64,000 nucleotides of DNA from Bacillus sp. FJAT-49711 (GCF_018343715.1 NZ_JAGYPL010000002.1:62001-126000); one strand, 5' to 3'. Positions 35,099 through 43,271 are shown, counted from the stretch's first letter. The notes: generated by a model not told the origin, from the letters alone. Translations and numbers: made by a program.

Positions 35099-35474
35099 TG
35101 TGGATAAGTGGATTAGTAATGTGGGTAAAATAAGCGAAAAGCAGGTAAAATTTTTCGTTTAATAGTACATATGGATAGAGATTGTGTAAAAGTGAATGAA
35201 AGTCAACAGAGAGAAGGGTTTAAGATGATTTATTGTTGTAAAGAACATGTAGAATTAGCACTAGATATTATCGTGGATGAGTATGAAACTGCACCTGTAT
35301 TAGAGGAGCTCAAAACAGAGGGCGACTTATCCACACCCTGTGAATATTGTGAAAAGACAGCTGCATATATTGTGGGGAACTAATGCTCGCATACAAAATG
35401 TGGATACAATTTGGGGATATGTGGATAACTTCTGTGTATAAGTTGTTTGTAATATGTGTGTAATATGTTTATAA
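35099..35474. promoter_or_regulatory. DnaA-box cluster upstream of and inside the CxxH gene, before rlmH
   Basis: Perfect TTATNCACA boxes in either orientation lie at 35099-35107, 35327-35335, 35420-35428 and 35433-35441. One-mismatch boxes are at 35120-35128, 35339-35347, 35399-35407 and 35466-35474. In B. subtilis one of the chromosomal DnaA-box clusters outside oriC is at yydA, the rlmH ortholog, so position and content agree. Confidence 0.75.
35225..35383 (+). CDS. CxxH/CxxC mini-protein
   Basis: This 52-residue protein opens M-I-Y-C-C-K-E-H (C-x2-H) and has C-E-Y-C (C-x2-C) near residue 41, which together can hold one zinc ion. The gene is conserved between htrC and rlmH in many Bacillaceae. 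ATG 35225 follows GAGAAGGG; the longer frame from 35171 has no site. A perfect DnaA box lies within its coding sequence. Function is unknown. Confidence 0.82.
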   Translation: MIYCCKEHVELALDIIVDEYETAPVLEELKTEGDLSTPCEYCEKTAAYIVGN

Positions 35475-35555
35475 CTAAAGGTCGGGGTCAATAGACCCGA
35501 AATAAAAATAATCGATCTTTAACTAATACCCGTTAATAAAGAGAGGGAAACTATT

Positions 35556-36035
35556 GTGAATATCTCAATCATCACCGTCGGAAAACTAAAAGAAAAATAC
35601 TTAAAACAAGGCATCGATGAATATTTAAAACGCCTCTCCGCCTACGCAAAGGTAGAAGTCATCGAAGTCCCCGACGAAAAAGCCCCCGAAGTACTCAGCG
35701 AAAACGAGATGCTTCAAGTCAAAGCGAAAGAAGGCGACCGCATCCTCTCCAAAATCCACCCCGACGCCCACGTCATCGCCCTCGCCATCGAAGGAAAAAT
35801 GAAAACATCCGAAGAACTCGCCGAACGGATGGATCACCTAGCTACTTATGGAAAGAGTAAAATTGTATTTGTCATTGGTGGATCATTAGGATTGAGCGAA
35901 GAAGTAATGAAGCGAGCGGATGAAGGTTTATCATTTTCGAAAATGACATTTCCGCATCAGTTGATGAGATTGATATTGGTAGAGCAGGTGTATAGAGCGT
36001 TTAGGATTATTAAGGGGGAACCGTACCATAAGTAA
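35556..36035 (+). CDS. rlmH: 23S rRNA (pseudouridine1915-N3)-methyltransferase RlmH
   Basis: This 159-residue SPOUT methyltransferase has the trefoil-knot SAM loop [10 protein letters not shown] near residues 104-113 and the invariant tail [20 protein letters not shown] then K-G-E-P-Y-H-K. It methylates Psi1915 in helix 69. The GTG start follows GAGAGGG. The first 270 bp use mostly C-ending codons (ATC, GTC, CTC, GCC, CCC); from about 35830 codon use turns AT-rich like the surrounding genes, making the gene look mosaic. Its last 18 bp are repeated at 39658. Confidence 0.96.
   Translation: MNISIITVGKLKEKYLKQGIDEYLKRLSAYAKVEVIEVPDEKAPEVLSENEMLQVKAKEGDRILSKIHPDAHVIALAIEGKMKTSEELAERMDHLATYGKSKIVFVIGGSLGLSEEVMKRADEGLSFSKMTFPHQLMRLILVEQVYRAFRIIKGEPYHK
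36018..36035 (+). other. Left copy of the 18-bp rlmH-end repeat (putative attachment site)
   Basis: GAACCGTACCATAAGTAA ends rlmH (encoding E-P-Y-H-K-stop) and recurs exactly at 39658-39675. Both copies are followed by a near-identical TGAGG. In staphylococci the same gene end is the SCC attachment site. Confidence 0.75.
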
Positions 36036-36059
36036 ATGAGGTTTTAGAGTTTATCCTAA

Positions 36060-36107
36060 AAACAGTCTATCCAAATTAGTAAAGTAAAGGTAGACTGTTT
36101 TTTTTAT
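36060..36107 (+). terminator. Intrinsic terminator after rlmH
   Basis: AAACAGTCTA (36060-36069) and TAGACTGTTT (36091-36100) form a 10-bp stem followed by TTTTTT. The terminator lies inside the putative inserted segment, just past the left repeat copy. Confidence 0.8.
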
Positions 36108-36159
36108 GAAATTAAATGGTTTAATATGTATATGTAATCAATAGATGGAGGATATATTT

Positions 36160-36705
36160 ATGAATAAGTATAACGAAATGAAAGAATTATTTGAATTAGC
36201 TAATAAAAAGTATTTAATTGAACAAAAGGAGCTTATACAAAGTGGAGTCTCAGAACGAACTTTATGTGGTCAGTTAATGCTTTACCTAAATAAAGCAAAA
36301 GATAATGCTCTATATAGGCAATACTATGTTGATGTTGAGTACAACAGAAATATTAATGGAAGACTAAAGACAATAAAAGATGGAGAAGGAGAAATCATTA
36401 CAATCAACTGTGATTTAATTCTTCACAGTAGAGGAGAAAATCTGGTACAAGATAATTTGATTGCTTTAGAAATGAAAAAGTCTAGTGGAAGAAGGAGTGA
36501 GAAAGAAAAAGATAGAGAGCGATTAAAAGCTTTAACAAGACAATCGTTTGATAACATTTGGAGCTATGATGGAAAATCTTTACCAGAACATGTTTGCAGA
36601 TACATACTAGGTGTTTATTATGAATTGAACATTTCTCGAATGGAAGCATTAGTGGAATATTATCAAAATGGGAAACTAGTGCAAAGCTATACTTTAAGTA
36701 TTTAG
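36160..36705 (+). CDS. Putative PD-(D/E)XK nuclease-like protein, function unknown
   Basis: This 181-residue protein has a helical N-terminal half, then a predicted beta-hairpin core with Asp in N-C-D-L-I-L-H and, about 19 residues later, A-L-E-M-K-K-S (E-x-K). This spacing and the hydrophobic strands are those of the PD-(D/E)XK nuclease fold, and a K-E-K-D-R-E-R-L-K-A-L-T helix follows as in related uncharacterised proteins. ATG 36160 follows TGGAGGA. It is the first gene in the rlmH-flanked segment, next to HEPN-like, restriction and RES genes, so a defence role is inferred, not shown. Confidence 0.6.
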   Translation: MNKYNEMKELFELANKKYLIEQKELIQSGVSERTLCGQLMLYLNKAKDNALYRQYYVDVEYNRNINGRLKTIKDGEGEIITINCDLILHSRGENLVQDNLIALEMKKSSGRRSEKEKDRERLKALTRQSFDNIWSYDGKSLPEHVCRYILGVYYELNISRMEALVEYYQNGKLVQSYTLSI

Positions 36706-36832
36706 TAGTTTTTTGAACAAAAACTATTAAATATATAAAACACAAGTTTAAGTTTTGATGATTTTAATTAATTAGTCAAGTGACAGAATTGAAATATAGT
36801 TTATTAGAAAACAACAAAGAGGGGAAACGTTA

Positions 36833-37429
36833 ATGGGGCAAAATTGGCCGAATAATAATCCAAATTTTATGCAATTGGGTGATGTTGAAGAGAACATCAT
36901 AACCATTAGTGGAAACAGTAATTTACAAGAAGAATTTTTAAATTATGCTTTGAAATTTAAAGAGTCTTCATATCTAATAACTGATAATATATTAGAAGTG
37001 TCAGATATTAGCAAATTGGATAATTACTTTTTCTCTTTAGCATATCTTTATAGACATAGTTTAGAATTAATTTTAAAGGCAATAGGATTTAAATATATAA
37101 CAGCATTAGAAGATAGAAAATTATTTGTTAAGGAAACTTTTCATAATTTATCTCGAATACTTGAATTCATTAGCCCACATATTGAAAGTTGCATAGAGAA
37201 AAACAAGGATGCTTATGATTGGCTTGTTTTATTATTTGAAGATATGAATCAAATCGATAAGAACTACTCGCACTTGGGAAAAAGTAAGAAAGGGCATGGG
37301 AATTTTATTAGTTATGCTGAAAGAGCGCAGAAGATATTTGATGAAGATTCAAATACTGTAAATCTTATGGAAACACAAGTGAAGAAACACTGGAAAAACA
37401 TTCAATCACGATTAGATAAACCAGAATAA
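36833..37429 (+). CDS. HEPN-like helical protein, putative defence component
   Basis: This 198-residue, mainly alpha-helical protein has Y-L-Y-R-H-S-L-E-L-I-L-K-A-I-G-F near residues 70-85 and F-H-N-L-S-R-I near 104. The arrangement R-H...E-L-x-L-K-A...H-N-L resembles HEPN-fold proteins (RNases or nucleotide-binding partners in toxin and abortive-infection systems), but the Rx4-6H signature is not clean. GAGGGG precedes ATG 36833. It has its own terminator. Confidence 0.5.
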   Translation: MGQNWPNNNPNFMQLGDVEENIITISGNSNLQEEFLNYALKFKESSYLITDNILEVSDISKLDNYFFSLAYLYRHSLELILKAIGFKYITALEDRKLFVKETFHNLSRILEFISPHIESCIEKNKDAYDWLVLLFEDMNQIDKNYSHLGKSKKGHGNFISYAERAQKIFDEDSNTVNLMETQVKKHWKNIQSRLDKPE

Positions 37430-37430
37430 T

Positions 37431-37478
37431 AAAGACAAGCCCATTTTTCTTTAATTAAAATTTGGCTTGTCTTTTTAT
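37431..37478 (+). terminator. Intrinsic terminator after the HEPN-like gene
   Basis: AAAGACAAGCC (37431-37441) and GGCTTGTCTTT (37464-37474) are perfectly complementary, followed by further T residues. Confidence 0.85.
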
Positions 37479-37528
37479 ATGGTTTTTACAATCTTAATTA
37501 GAAACAAATGGAGCTGGAGTGATAGAGA

Positions 37529-38389
37529 TTGAAAAAGTACAATTTTATTAAAGCTCAATTAGCAAAGACAAATAAAAAGAATGATGAAAATTATGTAGTA
37601 ACTAGAATTTGGCATAAATTAGACAATCTTGATGTAAAGTTTGTTACACAACAATACGTTGTAAGGGACGACGGAAGATATGCTTTGACTGATATGTATT
37701 TTCCACAAATAGGAGTCCATATAGAGGTTGATGAACCTCACCATATTCATCAAATCATACAGGATGAAATAAGAGAAAAAGATATTGTGTCTATTACAAA
37801 TCATGAGATTCTTAGAGTAGATGTGAGTGAAGATTTGGATGCTATAAATAATCAAATCGAATTTATTATACAATATTTAAATAAAAAAATTAGTGAATTG
37901 GGAAGGGAATTTGAACCATGGGATATTGAGAGAGAAAATGACCCAAAGACATATATCAATAAAGGCTATATAGAATTAAAAGAAAATGTAGCATTTGAAA
38001 AATGTGTAGATGTTTGCAATTGTTTTGGACATAATTATAAAAGTTGGTTTAAAGGAGGAGCAAAACACCCTTATCTAGATGATACCAGACTTTGGTTTCC
38101 AAAATTGTATCCTAATGATGAATGGGACAACTCAATTACTTCCGATGAGCTAATTATTAGAGAAAAAAGTACGGATAAAAGTAAAGTAAAAGCTCATATG
38201 GAGGAGCATATTGAAAGCAACATACATAATAGAATTGTCTTTGCCAAAGTAAAAGGTCCTCTTGGGGATGTAATGTATAGATTTAAGGGTGAGTATAAGT
38301 TAAATATAGAGCAATCTTATAGTGAAAATTGTTTGGTTTGGGAGAGAAGTGCAACTAGAGTAAAAACCTATAACCCGAAAATAAGATAA
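37529..38389 (+). CDS. PvuRts1I/AbaSI-family modification-dependent restriction endonuclease
   Basis: This 286-residue protein matches PvuRts1I along its length. Residues about 1-140 are the Vsr-like PD-(D/E)XK nuclease: E-N-Y-V-V-T-R-I-W-H-K-L-D, F-V-T-Q-Q, then L-T-D-M-Y-F-P-Q and I-E-V-D-E-P-H-H with the catalytic acids and His. Residues about 145-286 are the SRA-like domain: W-D-I-E, Y-I-N-K-G-Y, C-F-G-H, W-F-P-K-L-Y and H-N-R-I-V-F-A, Y-R-F-K-G. Family members cut DNA containing 5-hydroxymethylcytosine or its glucosylated form, as in T-even-like phages, and need no methyltransferase. No cognate methylase is nearby, as expected. ATG or TTG initiation near 37529 after GGAGTG. Confidence 0.85.
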   Translation: MKKYNFIKAQLAKTNKKNDENYVVTRIWHKLDNLDVKFVTQQYVVRDDGRYALTDMYFPQIGVHIEVDEPHHIHQIIQDEIREKDIVSITNHEILRVDVSEDLDAINNQIEFIIQYLNKKISELGREFEPWDIERENDPKTYINKGYIELKENVAFEKCVDVCNCFGHNYKSWFKGGAKHPYLDDTRLWFPKLYPNDEWDNSITSDELIIREKSTDKSKVKAHMEEHIESNIHNRIVFAKVKGPLGDVMYRFKGEYKLNIEQSYSENCLVWERSATRVKTYNPKIR

Positions 38390-38418
38390 GTATAGATGGA
38401 AGGAGAAATTTGTGAAGT

Positions 38419-39630
38419 ATGGGGATACATGACCGACTATTAGATAGGCAAAGTGTATATGGGTTTACTACTTTTGGTGATAAATATGTTTGTGGAGATT
38501 GTATTAATGAGAGCTTTCTACAAAAATTTATAGAAGAATATGCAGATTCAAATTACTGTAGCTACTGTGGTGCTACAAATGAGGAAGGATTTTCAATAGC
38601 AGCTGATATAGATGATGTAATGGAGTATATAATTGACCATCTAAAGTATGAATGGGGAAACCCTGATGATGAAGGAGTAGGTTATGATTCAAGAGAGGGT
38701 GGCTATTTAGGTGTATCCATCTATGATGGATGGGATTTTGTGGAGGAAATTTTATGTCCCGAAGCAGAGATTGAAAATGAATATTTAATGAAAGATATAA
38801 AAAATCAGCTGATAGACACTATGTGGTGTGAAATTGACCCTTATGGAACCTCAGAGGAAGAAGAACTATATTTCTCTTGGAGAACCTTTTCAAATTTAGT
38901 TAAACATGAGACAAGGTATGTTTTTTATAAAACAGCTGCTCCTGGTAATATTGAAGGCTTCCTTAATCCTTATGAAATTATTGATTTTATAGGTTCTATG
39001 GTAGAAGAGATGGGATTAATAAAAGTGTTACCTTCACAAAAGTTTTATCGAGTACGGGTTTCAAATAAGAGAGAATATTTTACTTCTTCTAAAGAGCTAG
39101 GAACGCCTCCTAGAGAATATGCTCTTAATTCTAATAGAATGAGTCCAGCAGGTATCCCTATGTTTTATGGTGCTTGCGATGTGGATACTGCAATATTAGA
39201 GGTTGATTATAAGCAAGGTGAAAATGTTGTCGCTAGTGTAGGTGAGTTTGAAAATACTAAAGAGTTAACTGTCTTGGATTTAACAGAGCTTCCTAAAATT
39301 CCAAGTATATTTAATGAAGAAGAAAGAGAAAAAAGGCAGGTAATAATCTTTTTCTATAAATTTCTTGAAGATTTTTCCAAACCTATTAGTAAAGATGGTA
39401 AAGAGCATATAGATTATGTGCCAACACAAATTGTTACGGAATACTTTAGGCATATTTTTAAAACTATTGATGGAAAAACTTTAGCTGGAATTGCTTATAG
39501 AAGTTCTAGGAATGGAAAAAAATCTTATGTCCTTTTCTTAGAAAACAAAGAATTTGGTGAATCTGGAGCTGAAGGGTCTTCACATGAGATGATTCTGACT
39601 AAAGTTTCTCATATTTCTAATAAATCCTAA
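38419..39630 (+). CDS. RES-domain protein with HEPN/RES-associated N-terminal domain
   Basis: The protein has 403 residues. The N-terminal 60 residues carry two C-x2-C pairs (Y-V-C-G-D-C and Y-C-S-Y-C) that probably bind zinc. A middle helical region leads to a C-terminal RES domain (about 205-400) with F-Y-R-V-R, R-M-S-P-A-G-I-P-M-F-Y-G-A, I-L-E-V and a R-S-S motif, the Arg-Glu-Ser set that names the family. RES toxins (MbcT, ParT-like) consume NAD+ by phosphorolysis or glycohydrolysis or ADP-ribosylate targets. No small Xre-RES antitoxin gene is adjacent, so this is more likely the stand-alone phage-defence type. It is the last gene before the right repeat copy. Confidence 0.75.
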   Translation: MGIHDRLLDRQSVYGFTTFGDKYVCGDCINESFLQKFIEEYADSNYCSYCGATNEEGFSIAADIDDVMEYIIDHLKYEWGNPDDEGVGYDSREGGYLGVSIYDGWDFVEEILCPEAEIENEYLMKDIKNQLIDTMWCEIDPYGTSEEEELYFSWRTFSNLVKHETRYVFYKTAAPGNIEGFLNPYEIIDFIGSMVEEMGLIKVLPSQKFYRVRVSNKREYFTSSKELGTPPREYALNSNRMSPAGIPMFYGACDVDTAILEVDYKQGENVVASVGEFENTKELTVLDLTELPKIPSIFNEEEREKRQVIIFFYKFLEDFSKPISKDGKEHIDYVPTQIVTEYFRHIFKTIDGKTLAGIAYRSSRNGKKSYVLFLENKEFGESGAEGSSHEMILTKVSHISNKS

Positions 39631-39657
39631 AAAAAACTCACTTAGATACACCACGGA

Positions 39658-39675
39658 GAACCGTACCATAAGTAA
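39658..39675 (+). other. Right copy of the 18-bp rlmH-end repeat (putative attachment site)
   Basis: An exact copy of the 18 bp at the end of rlmH, 3640 bp downstream and 28 bp after the RES gene. The flanks differ upstream (ACACCACGGA versus TTAAGGGG) and partly agree downstream (TGAGG), as expected for an element inserted into the gene end. Confidence 0.75.
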
Positions 39676-40060
39676 TGAGGAAACAAAATGCCGAAGTTGT
39701 AATAAAGAATCTAATCAAAAGAAAACCTTTTTTACTCTCGCACTCATCTTTTTCCCTTATCCGAGGTAAGAAACACAATAGAAATAAAGTAGAAAAAAGA
39801 AATGAAGTTAATCGGAAAGTTCATTCCATTTTGGTGACCCATGCAAACATGGGTCACCAATTTTTTTATAATACACTTTCTTGGAATAGGATATTGAGAT
39901 TTTGTTTTTTAGAATATCAAAATTACATATAATCATAGTGAATTATAGTGTTTATGCATGTCAACCATAACGTGCGGTGCCCCGCAACTATTGCTATCTT
40001 TACATTTAGCAGTGTTTATAACAATATTGGATAATAAACTGAAAAAAGGTGATTGTTGAA
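39676..40060 (+). other. AT-rich gap with an orphan strong terminator
   Basis: TTGGTGACCCATG (39831-39843) and CATGGGTCACCAA (39848-39860) form a perfect 13-bp stem with a CAAA loop and seven T residues, yet no recognisable gene precedes it. The short frame at 39675-39932 runs straight through the terminator and is not credible. The terminator probably survived from a deleted gene. Confidence 0.75.
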
Positions 40061-40513
40061 GTGAACTTTGCTGAGAAGTTGAAAAATGAGAGAAAAAACA
40101 GAGGCTGGTCACAAGAAGAATTGGCGGGAAAACTTTTTGTAAGTCGACAGTCAGTTTCAAAGTGGGAGAATGGACAAAATTATCCCAGTATTGAGATTGT
40201 TATAAAACTAAGTGACCTTTTTGGTGTAACGATTGATGAATTGTTGAGGAGCGATGAAGAGTTGAAAGAAAAAGTAATTAATGATAGTAAGCAATTGGCG
40301 CATCCGAAGTTAATAGCATTTTTTGATATATTGACTTTTTTAGGTGTTATTCTTTTGATATTAAAAATAGGGGTTCTCCTTCTAAATAAATTTACTGCAT
40401 TAAATATTACTTTATTAGGTGGTTCATTCATTTGGAATTTTGGCCCGTTACTTTTGATCATTGTTGGGGGCATTGGTACCAGTGCTTTTAAGGAAAAATA
40501 TAAAGAGGATTAG
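40061..40513 (+). CDS. XRE-family regulator with C-terminal membrane helices
   Basis: The protein has 150 residues. The HTH (residues 3-58) has the pattern L-K-N-E-R-K-N-R-G-W-S-Q-E-E-L-A...S-R-Q-S-V-S-K-W-E-N-G-Q-N-Y-P. Two hydrophobic helices at about 88-107 and 112-136 place it at the membrane, a layout common in bacillar XRE proteins. GTG 40061 is chosen because AAAGGTGAT lies 8 nt upstream; GTG 40049 overlaps that site. Its target and signal are unknown. Confidence 0.85.
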   Translation: MNFAEKLKNERKNRGWSQEELAGKLFVSRQSVSKWENGQNYPSIEIVIKLSDLFGVTIDELLRSDEELKEKVINDSKQLAHPKLIAFFDILTFLGVILLILKIGVLLLNKFTALNITLLGGSFIWNFGPLLLIIVGGIGTSAFKEKYKED

Positions 40514-40604
40514 GATATAGGAGTAATCCTAGTAAACTATATCGGTTTTTTTGTGATTAAGTTTGCTGGGCTGGCTGAAACATTTATTTAGGGAGGTTGT
40601 ATTA

Positions 40605-41651
40605 ATGGATTTTATAAATGGTATAGAGTTGAGCAGAAGATTCCATTTAGAATTTGTAGAACCAGTTATTTCAAGAAACTATCCTGACTTACAGTATGGC
40701 TCAGCACTTATTGGCCCTGGAAGCGAGGTACTAGGTTTTGATACCGAAATGTCAACGGATCACGATTGGGGTCCTCGTGTTCTTTTATTTCTTGAAAATA
40801 AGGATATGAATTTAGCTGATGGTATTCAACATACTCTACAAATAAATAAACCTGATGAATTTTATGGATATACAATAGATTTGAAGCAAACAATAATTAC
40901 TACTTTAGATGAGTTTCTTGAAAGAGGCCTAGCAATAGATTGGTCCAAGGGAATTCAACTAGTTGATTGGCTTACATTCCCATCTCAAGTATTAGCTGAA
41001 ATTATTGGTGGTGAAGTTTTTCGTGATGATACAGGGAAATTGAATAATGTTCGCAAACAATTACATTATTTCCCTAACGATATATGGTTACTGCAAATGG
41101 CGGCTGTCTGGAACAGGATTGGACAGGAAGAACATCTAATAGGTCGTGCTGGTTATATGGGGGATGAACTTGGATCATCCATTATCGCTTCAAGGATTGT
41201 TAGAGATATCATGAATCTCTGTTTCCTAATGGAACGTAAGTATGCTCCATATCCGAAGTGGTTTGGAACAGCATTTAAGGAATTGAAATACGCGAATGAG
41301 TTGTTGCCGATTCTGTTGGATGTTCAAGCAGCAAGGACATGGAAAGAACGTGAAGAAGAGTTGTGTAAGGCTTATGAGTTAATAGCACGAAAGCATAATC
41401 AGTTGCAAATTACTGAAAAAATGACAGAACAGGCTTCTTTGTTTTTTGATCGGCCATTCAAGGTCATCCAAGGGGAGAAGTTTGCAGATCGTATTGTAAA
41501 AGGTATCAAAGATTCAACAATACGAAAATTGTCTCAAAAGCGATTAATTGGAGCAATTGATCAAGTAACGGATAATACCGATTTTCGATTCATTAACCAA
41601 TCATCGGAAAAAAACATAGTGCGCTTACTTTATACGAATCTATTAGAATAG
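40605..41651 (+). CDS. DUF4037 nucleotidyltransferase-like protein
   Basis: This 348-residue protein has an N-terminal nucleotidyltransferase-like core Y-G-S-A-L-I-G-P-G-S-E-V-L-G-F-D then D-H-D-W-G-P-R (about residues 27-55), and a DUF4037 helical C-terminal half with Y-G-Y...W-L-Q-M-A-A-V-W-N-R. The D-x-D acidic pair typical of Pol-beta-type transferases is replaced by D-H-D-W. GGGAGG precedes ATG 40605. Function is unknown; the fold suggests transfer of a nucleotide to a small molecule. Confidence 0.72.
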   Translation: MDFINGIELSRRFHLEFVEPVISRNYPDLQYGSALIGPGSEVLGFDTEMSTDHDWGPRVLLFLENKDMNLADGIQHTLQINKPDEFYGYTIDLKQTIITTLDEFLERGLAIDWSKGIQLVDWLTFPSQVLAEIIGGEVFRDDTGKLNNVRKQLHYFPNDIWLLQMAAVWNRIGQEEHLIGRAGYMGDELGSSIIASRIVRDIMNLCFLMERKYAPYPKWFGTAFKELKYANELLPILLDVQAARTWKEREEELCKAYELIARKHNQLQITEKMTEQASLFFDRPFKVIQGEKFADRIVKGIKDSTIRKLSQKRLIGAIDQVTDNTDFRFINQSSEKNIVRLLYTNLLE

Positions 41652-41814
41652 TTGACTTCTATCATGCTTAACAGATTTCCAAGTATGATAAATTAAAAAA
41701 GAGCAAAGTTACAATGGTATGGCGAACCATAAGGGCAGTTGAGCCACCACCAACCATTCTGCTCTATTCGAATTCTTGAAGTAGGAATCTTACTGCCAGT
41801 TCCTGCGGATTAAA

Positions 41815-41852
41815 AAGTCGAATCCCCATATACTAAGAATCCGACTTATGTA
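41815..41852 (-). terminator. Terminator of the SARP-hydrolase fusion gene
   Basis: On the minus strand, AAGTCG (41847-41842) pairs with CGACTT (41820-41815), followed by TTTTTAAT, 12 nt after the stop codon. The stem is only six perfect base pairs. Confidence 0.5.
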
Positions 41853-41858
41853 AAAATA

Positions 41859-43271
41859 TCAAGTTAGTTTTTGATACTGAAATTTCTTCATCCACTCAGC
41901 TAGATAACATAGTTGAGCATCAATTTCGTGTCGCAGTGAAATGGCCCAATTATCATAGTTGTCTGCTAAGAGTGTTTCCGGTATTGATGGTGGTAATTGT
42001 TTGCACAATTCATAACGAATGAGCGGATCCTGTTCGACAAATGCTTGGCGAACCACTGTCAGAAAGTCAGCGAGATCACATTTAATTTTATATTGGACGG
42101 AAACCGTGCCTTTTTGAAACAACAGACCCTTCGCCGAAATGGTTGGATGCCGCAACATTTTTTCTAAGTGATGCATACACACCTTTAGGTTCGCCTTCGC
42201 TTTATCTGGATCGAGGTGAGGAAAAAATTCCTCACATAAAATATCACGAGTCGTGATGGGATGGAAAACTAAGTACGAGAGAATTCTTTTCGCATGCCGC
42301 TTTTGCCAGCTTGATGTAATCGGGACAGAATCAATCTCGACGCGGAATCCGCTCATCAGCTGGACATACAGAATAGGAGCGCGATAAGATGCTTGCCCCT
42401 CCTCTGGCTGAAAAACCGCTTGAATAAACATCTGTGTATCCATTCGTGAAAAGCTAGTATTACTATGCCGCAATACAAAAAGATGAATCCATTTTGCCGC
42501 AACTTCAGGTTGTTCCAGAAATAAAAGAAAAGAAGCATCTGGTATCGAAATACGAGTTCCATTTTTTAATAGAAAAGAACTTGCATTCAAAAAAGCATCT
42601 GGTGTAGTTACATTTAAAGCCCCGCTTAAAATAAGGACTGGACATGGTAATTCTGGAAGCTCCATTAGTAATGTTGGTGTGGACGTTAGTTTAACCATGT
42701 CAGAAAAGTGCTCGTCTGAATATCCTAGCAGGACGCGAAAATATTGTTTAAGTCCATTATCACTTGACCCTAGAGTCGTGTATCCCTTCAATAATTCTTC
42801 GTATGGATGCAGAAAATTAGGATGCCCGGCTTTCATCGTATCTTTTATATAAGGAAAAACGTGTTGTGCTAAATAAAAATGCGGGTTATTTGGTGCCAGA
42901 TAAGGAAGCGACATAAGCGTAAGAGACTGCACATTATTTGTGTACTTAAGTGCATACTTTACCGCTAAATATGTGCCGTAGCCAAATGCTAGAATATGCA
43001 CCTTCGTCAGCTTTAATTTTTCAATAAGACCGTGCAAATCCTCGCGCAGCACGTCCCATGTAATTTGCCCTTCACCTGTACTGCTCTTACCATGAGAGCG
43101 TATATCGTATTGAATAACAGTAAAGGTTTCATGAAGAAAATTCGGAAATTGCCCCCAGCATGAAGAATCCAGTGCCAGCCCATGGATGAGCAAAAGGATA
43201 TCTTTATTGTCGCTCTTACAATCTTCCAATTTATAATACATCCTGTGCTCGTTTACTTCTACATAAGGCAT
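41859..43271 (-). CDS. Alpha/beta-hydrolase-like sensor fused to a SARP/BTAD transcription activator
   Basis: The protein has 470 residues. Residues about 1-275 are an alpha/beta hydrolase fold (L-L-I-H-G-L-A-L-D-S-S-C-W oxyanion region, Y-D-I-R-S-H-G-K-S-S). At the nucleophile elbow the sequence is L-A-F-G-Y-G-T-Y, so Gly stands where catalytic Ser should be, and the expected late His is also not evident. Residues about 300-380 are a winged helix of the SARP type (L-M-S-G-F-R-V-E-I, W-Q-K-R-H-A-K-R-I-L-S-Y-L-V-F-H-P, D-K-A-K-A-N-L-K-V-C-M-H-H-L-E-K-M-L). The remainder is a BTAD helical domain with D-N-Y-D-N-W. A catalytically dead hydrolase as ligand sensor driving a SARP activator is the inference. 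It is divergent from a small exported protein with 11-bp-spaced direct repeats between them. Confidence 0.83.
   Translation of the reverse strand: MPYVEVNEHRMYYKLEDCKSDNKDILLLIHGLALDSSCWGQFPNFLHETFTVIQYDIRSHGKSSTGEGQITWDVLREDLHGLIEKLKLTKVHILAFGYGTYLAVKYALKYTNNVQSLTLMSLPYLAPNNPHFYLAQHVFPYIKDTMKAGHPNFLHPYEELLKGYTTLGSSDNGLKQYFRVLLGYSDEHFSDMVKLTSTPTLLMELPELPCPVLILSGALNVTTPDAFLNASSFLLKNGTRISIPDASFLLFLEQPEVAAKWIHLFVLRHSNTSFSRMDTQMFIQAVFQPEEGQASYRAPILYVQLMSGFRVEIDSVPITSSWQKRHAKRILSYLVFHPITTRDILCEEFFPHLDPDKAKANLKVCMHHLEKMLRHPTISAKGLLFQKGTVSVQYKIKCDLADFLTVVRQAFVEQDPLIRYELCKQLPPSIPETLLADNYDNWAISLRHEIDAQLCYLAEWMKKFQYQKLT

Noticed and set aside
36036-39657. Missing recombinase hidden in the rlmH-flanked segment
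   Set aside because: I checked the frames for a serine-recombinase resolvase domain or a tyrosine-integrase R-H-R-Y set and saw none; the longest frames are all accounted for by the four cargo genes.
41712-41735. Third copy of the rlmH-end repeat
   Set aside because: GGCGAACCATAAGGG shares only a short ACCATAAG with the 18-bp repeat, and the order of bases before it differs; chance is likely.
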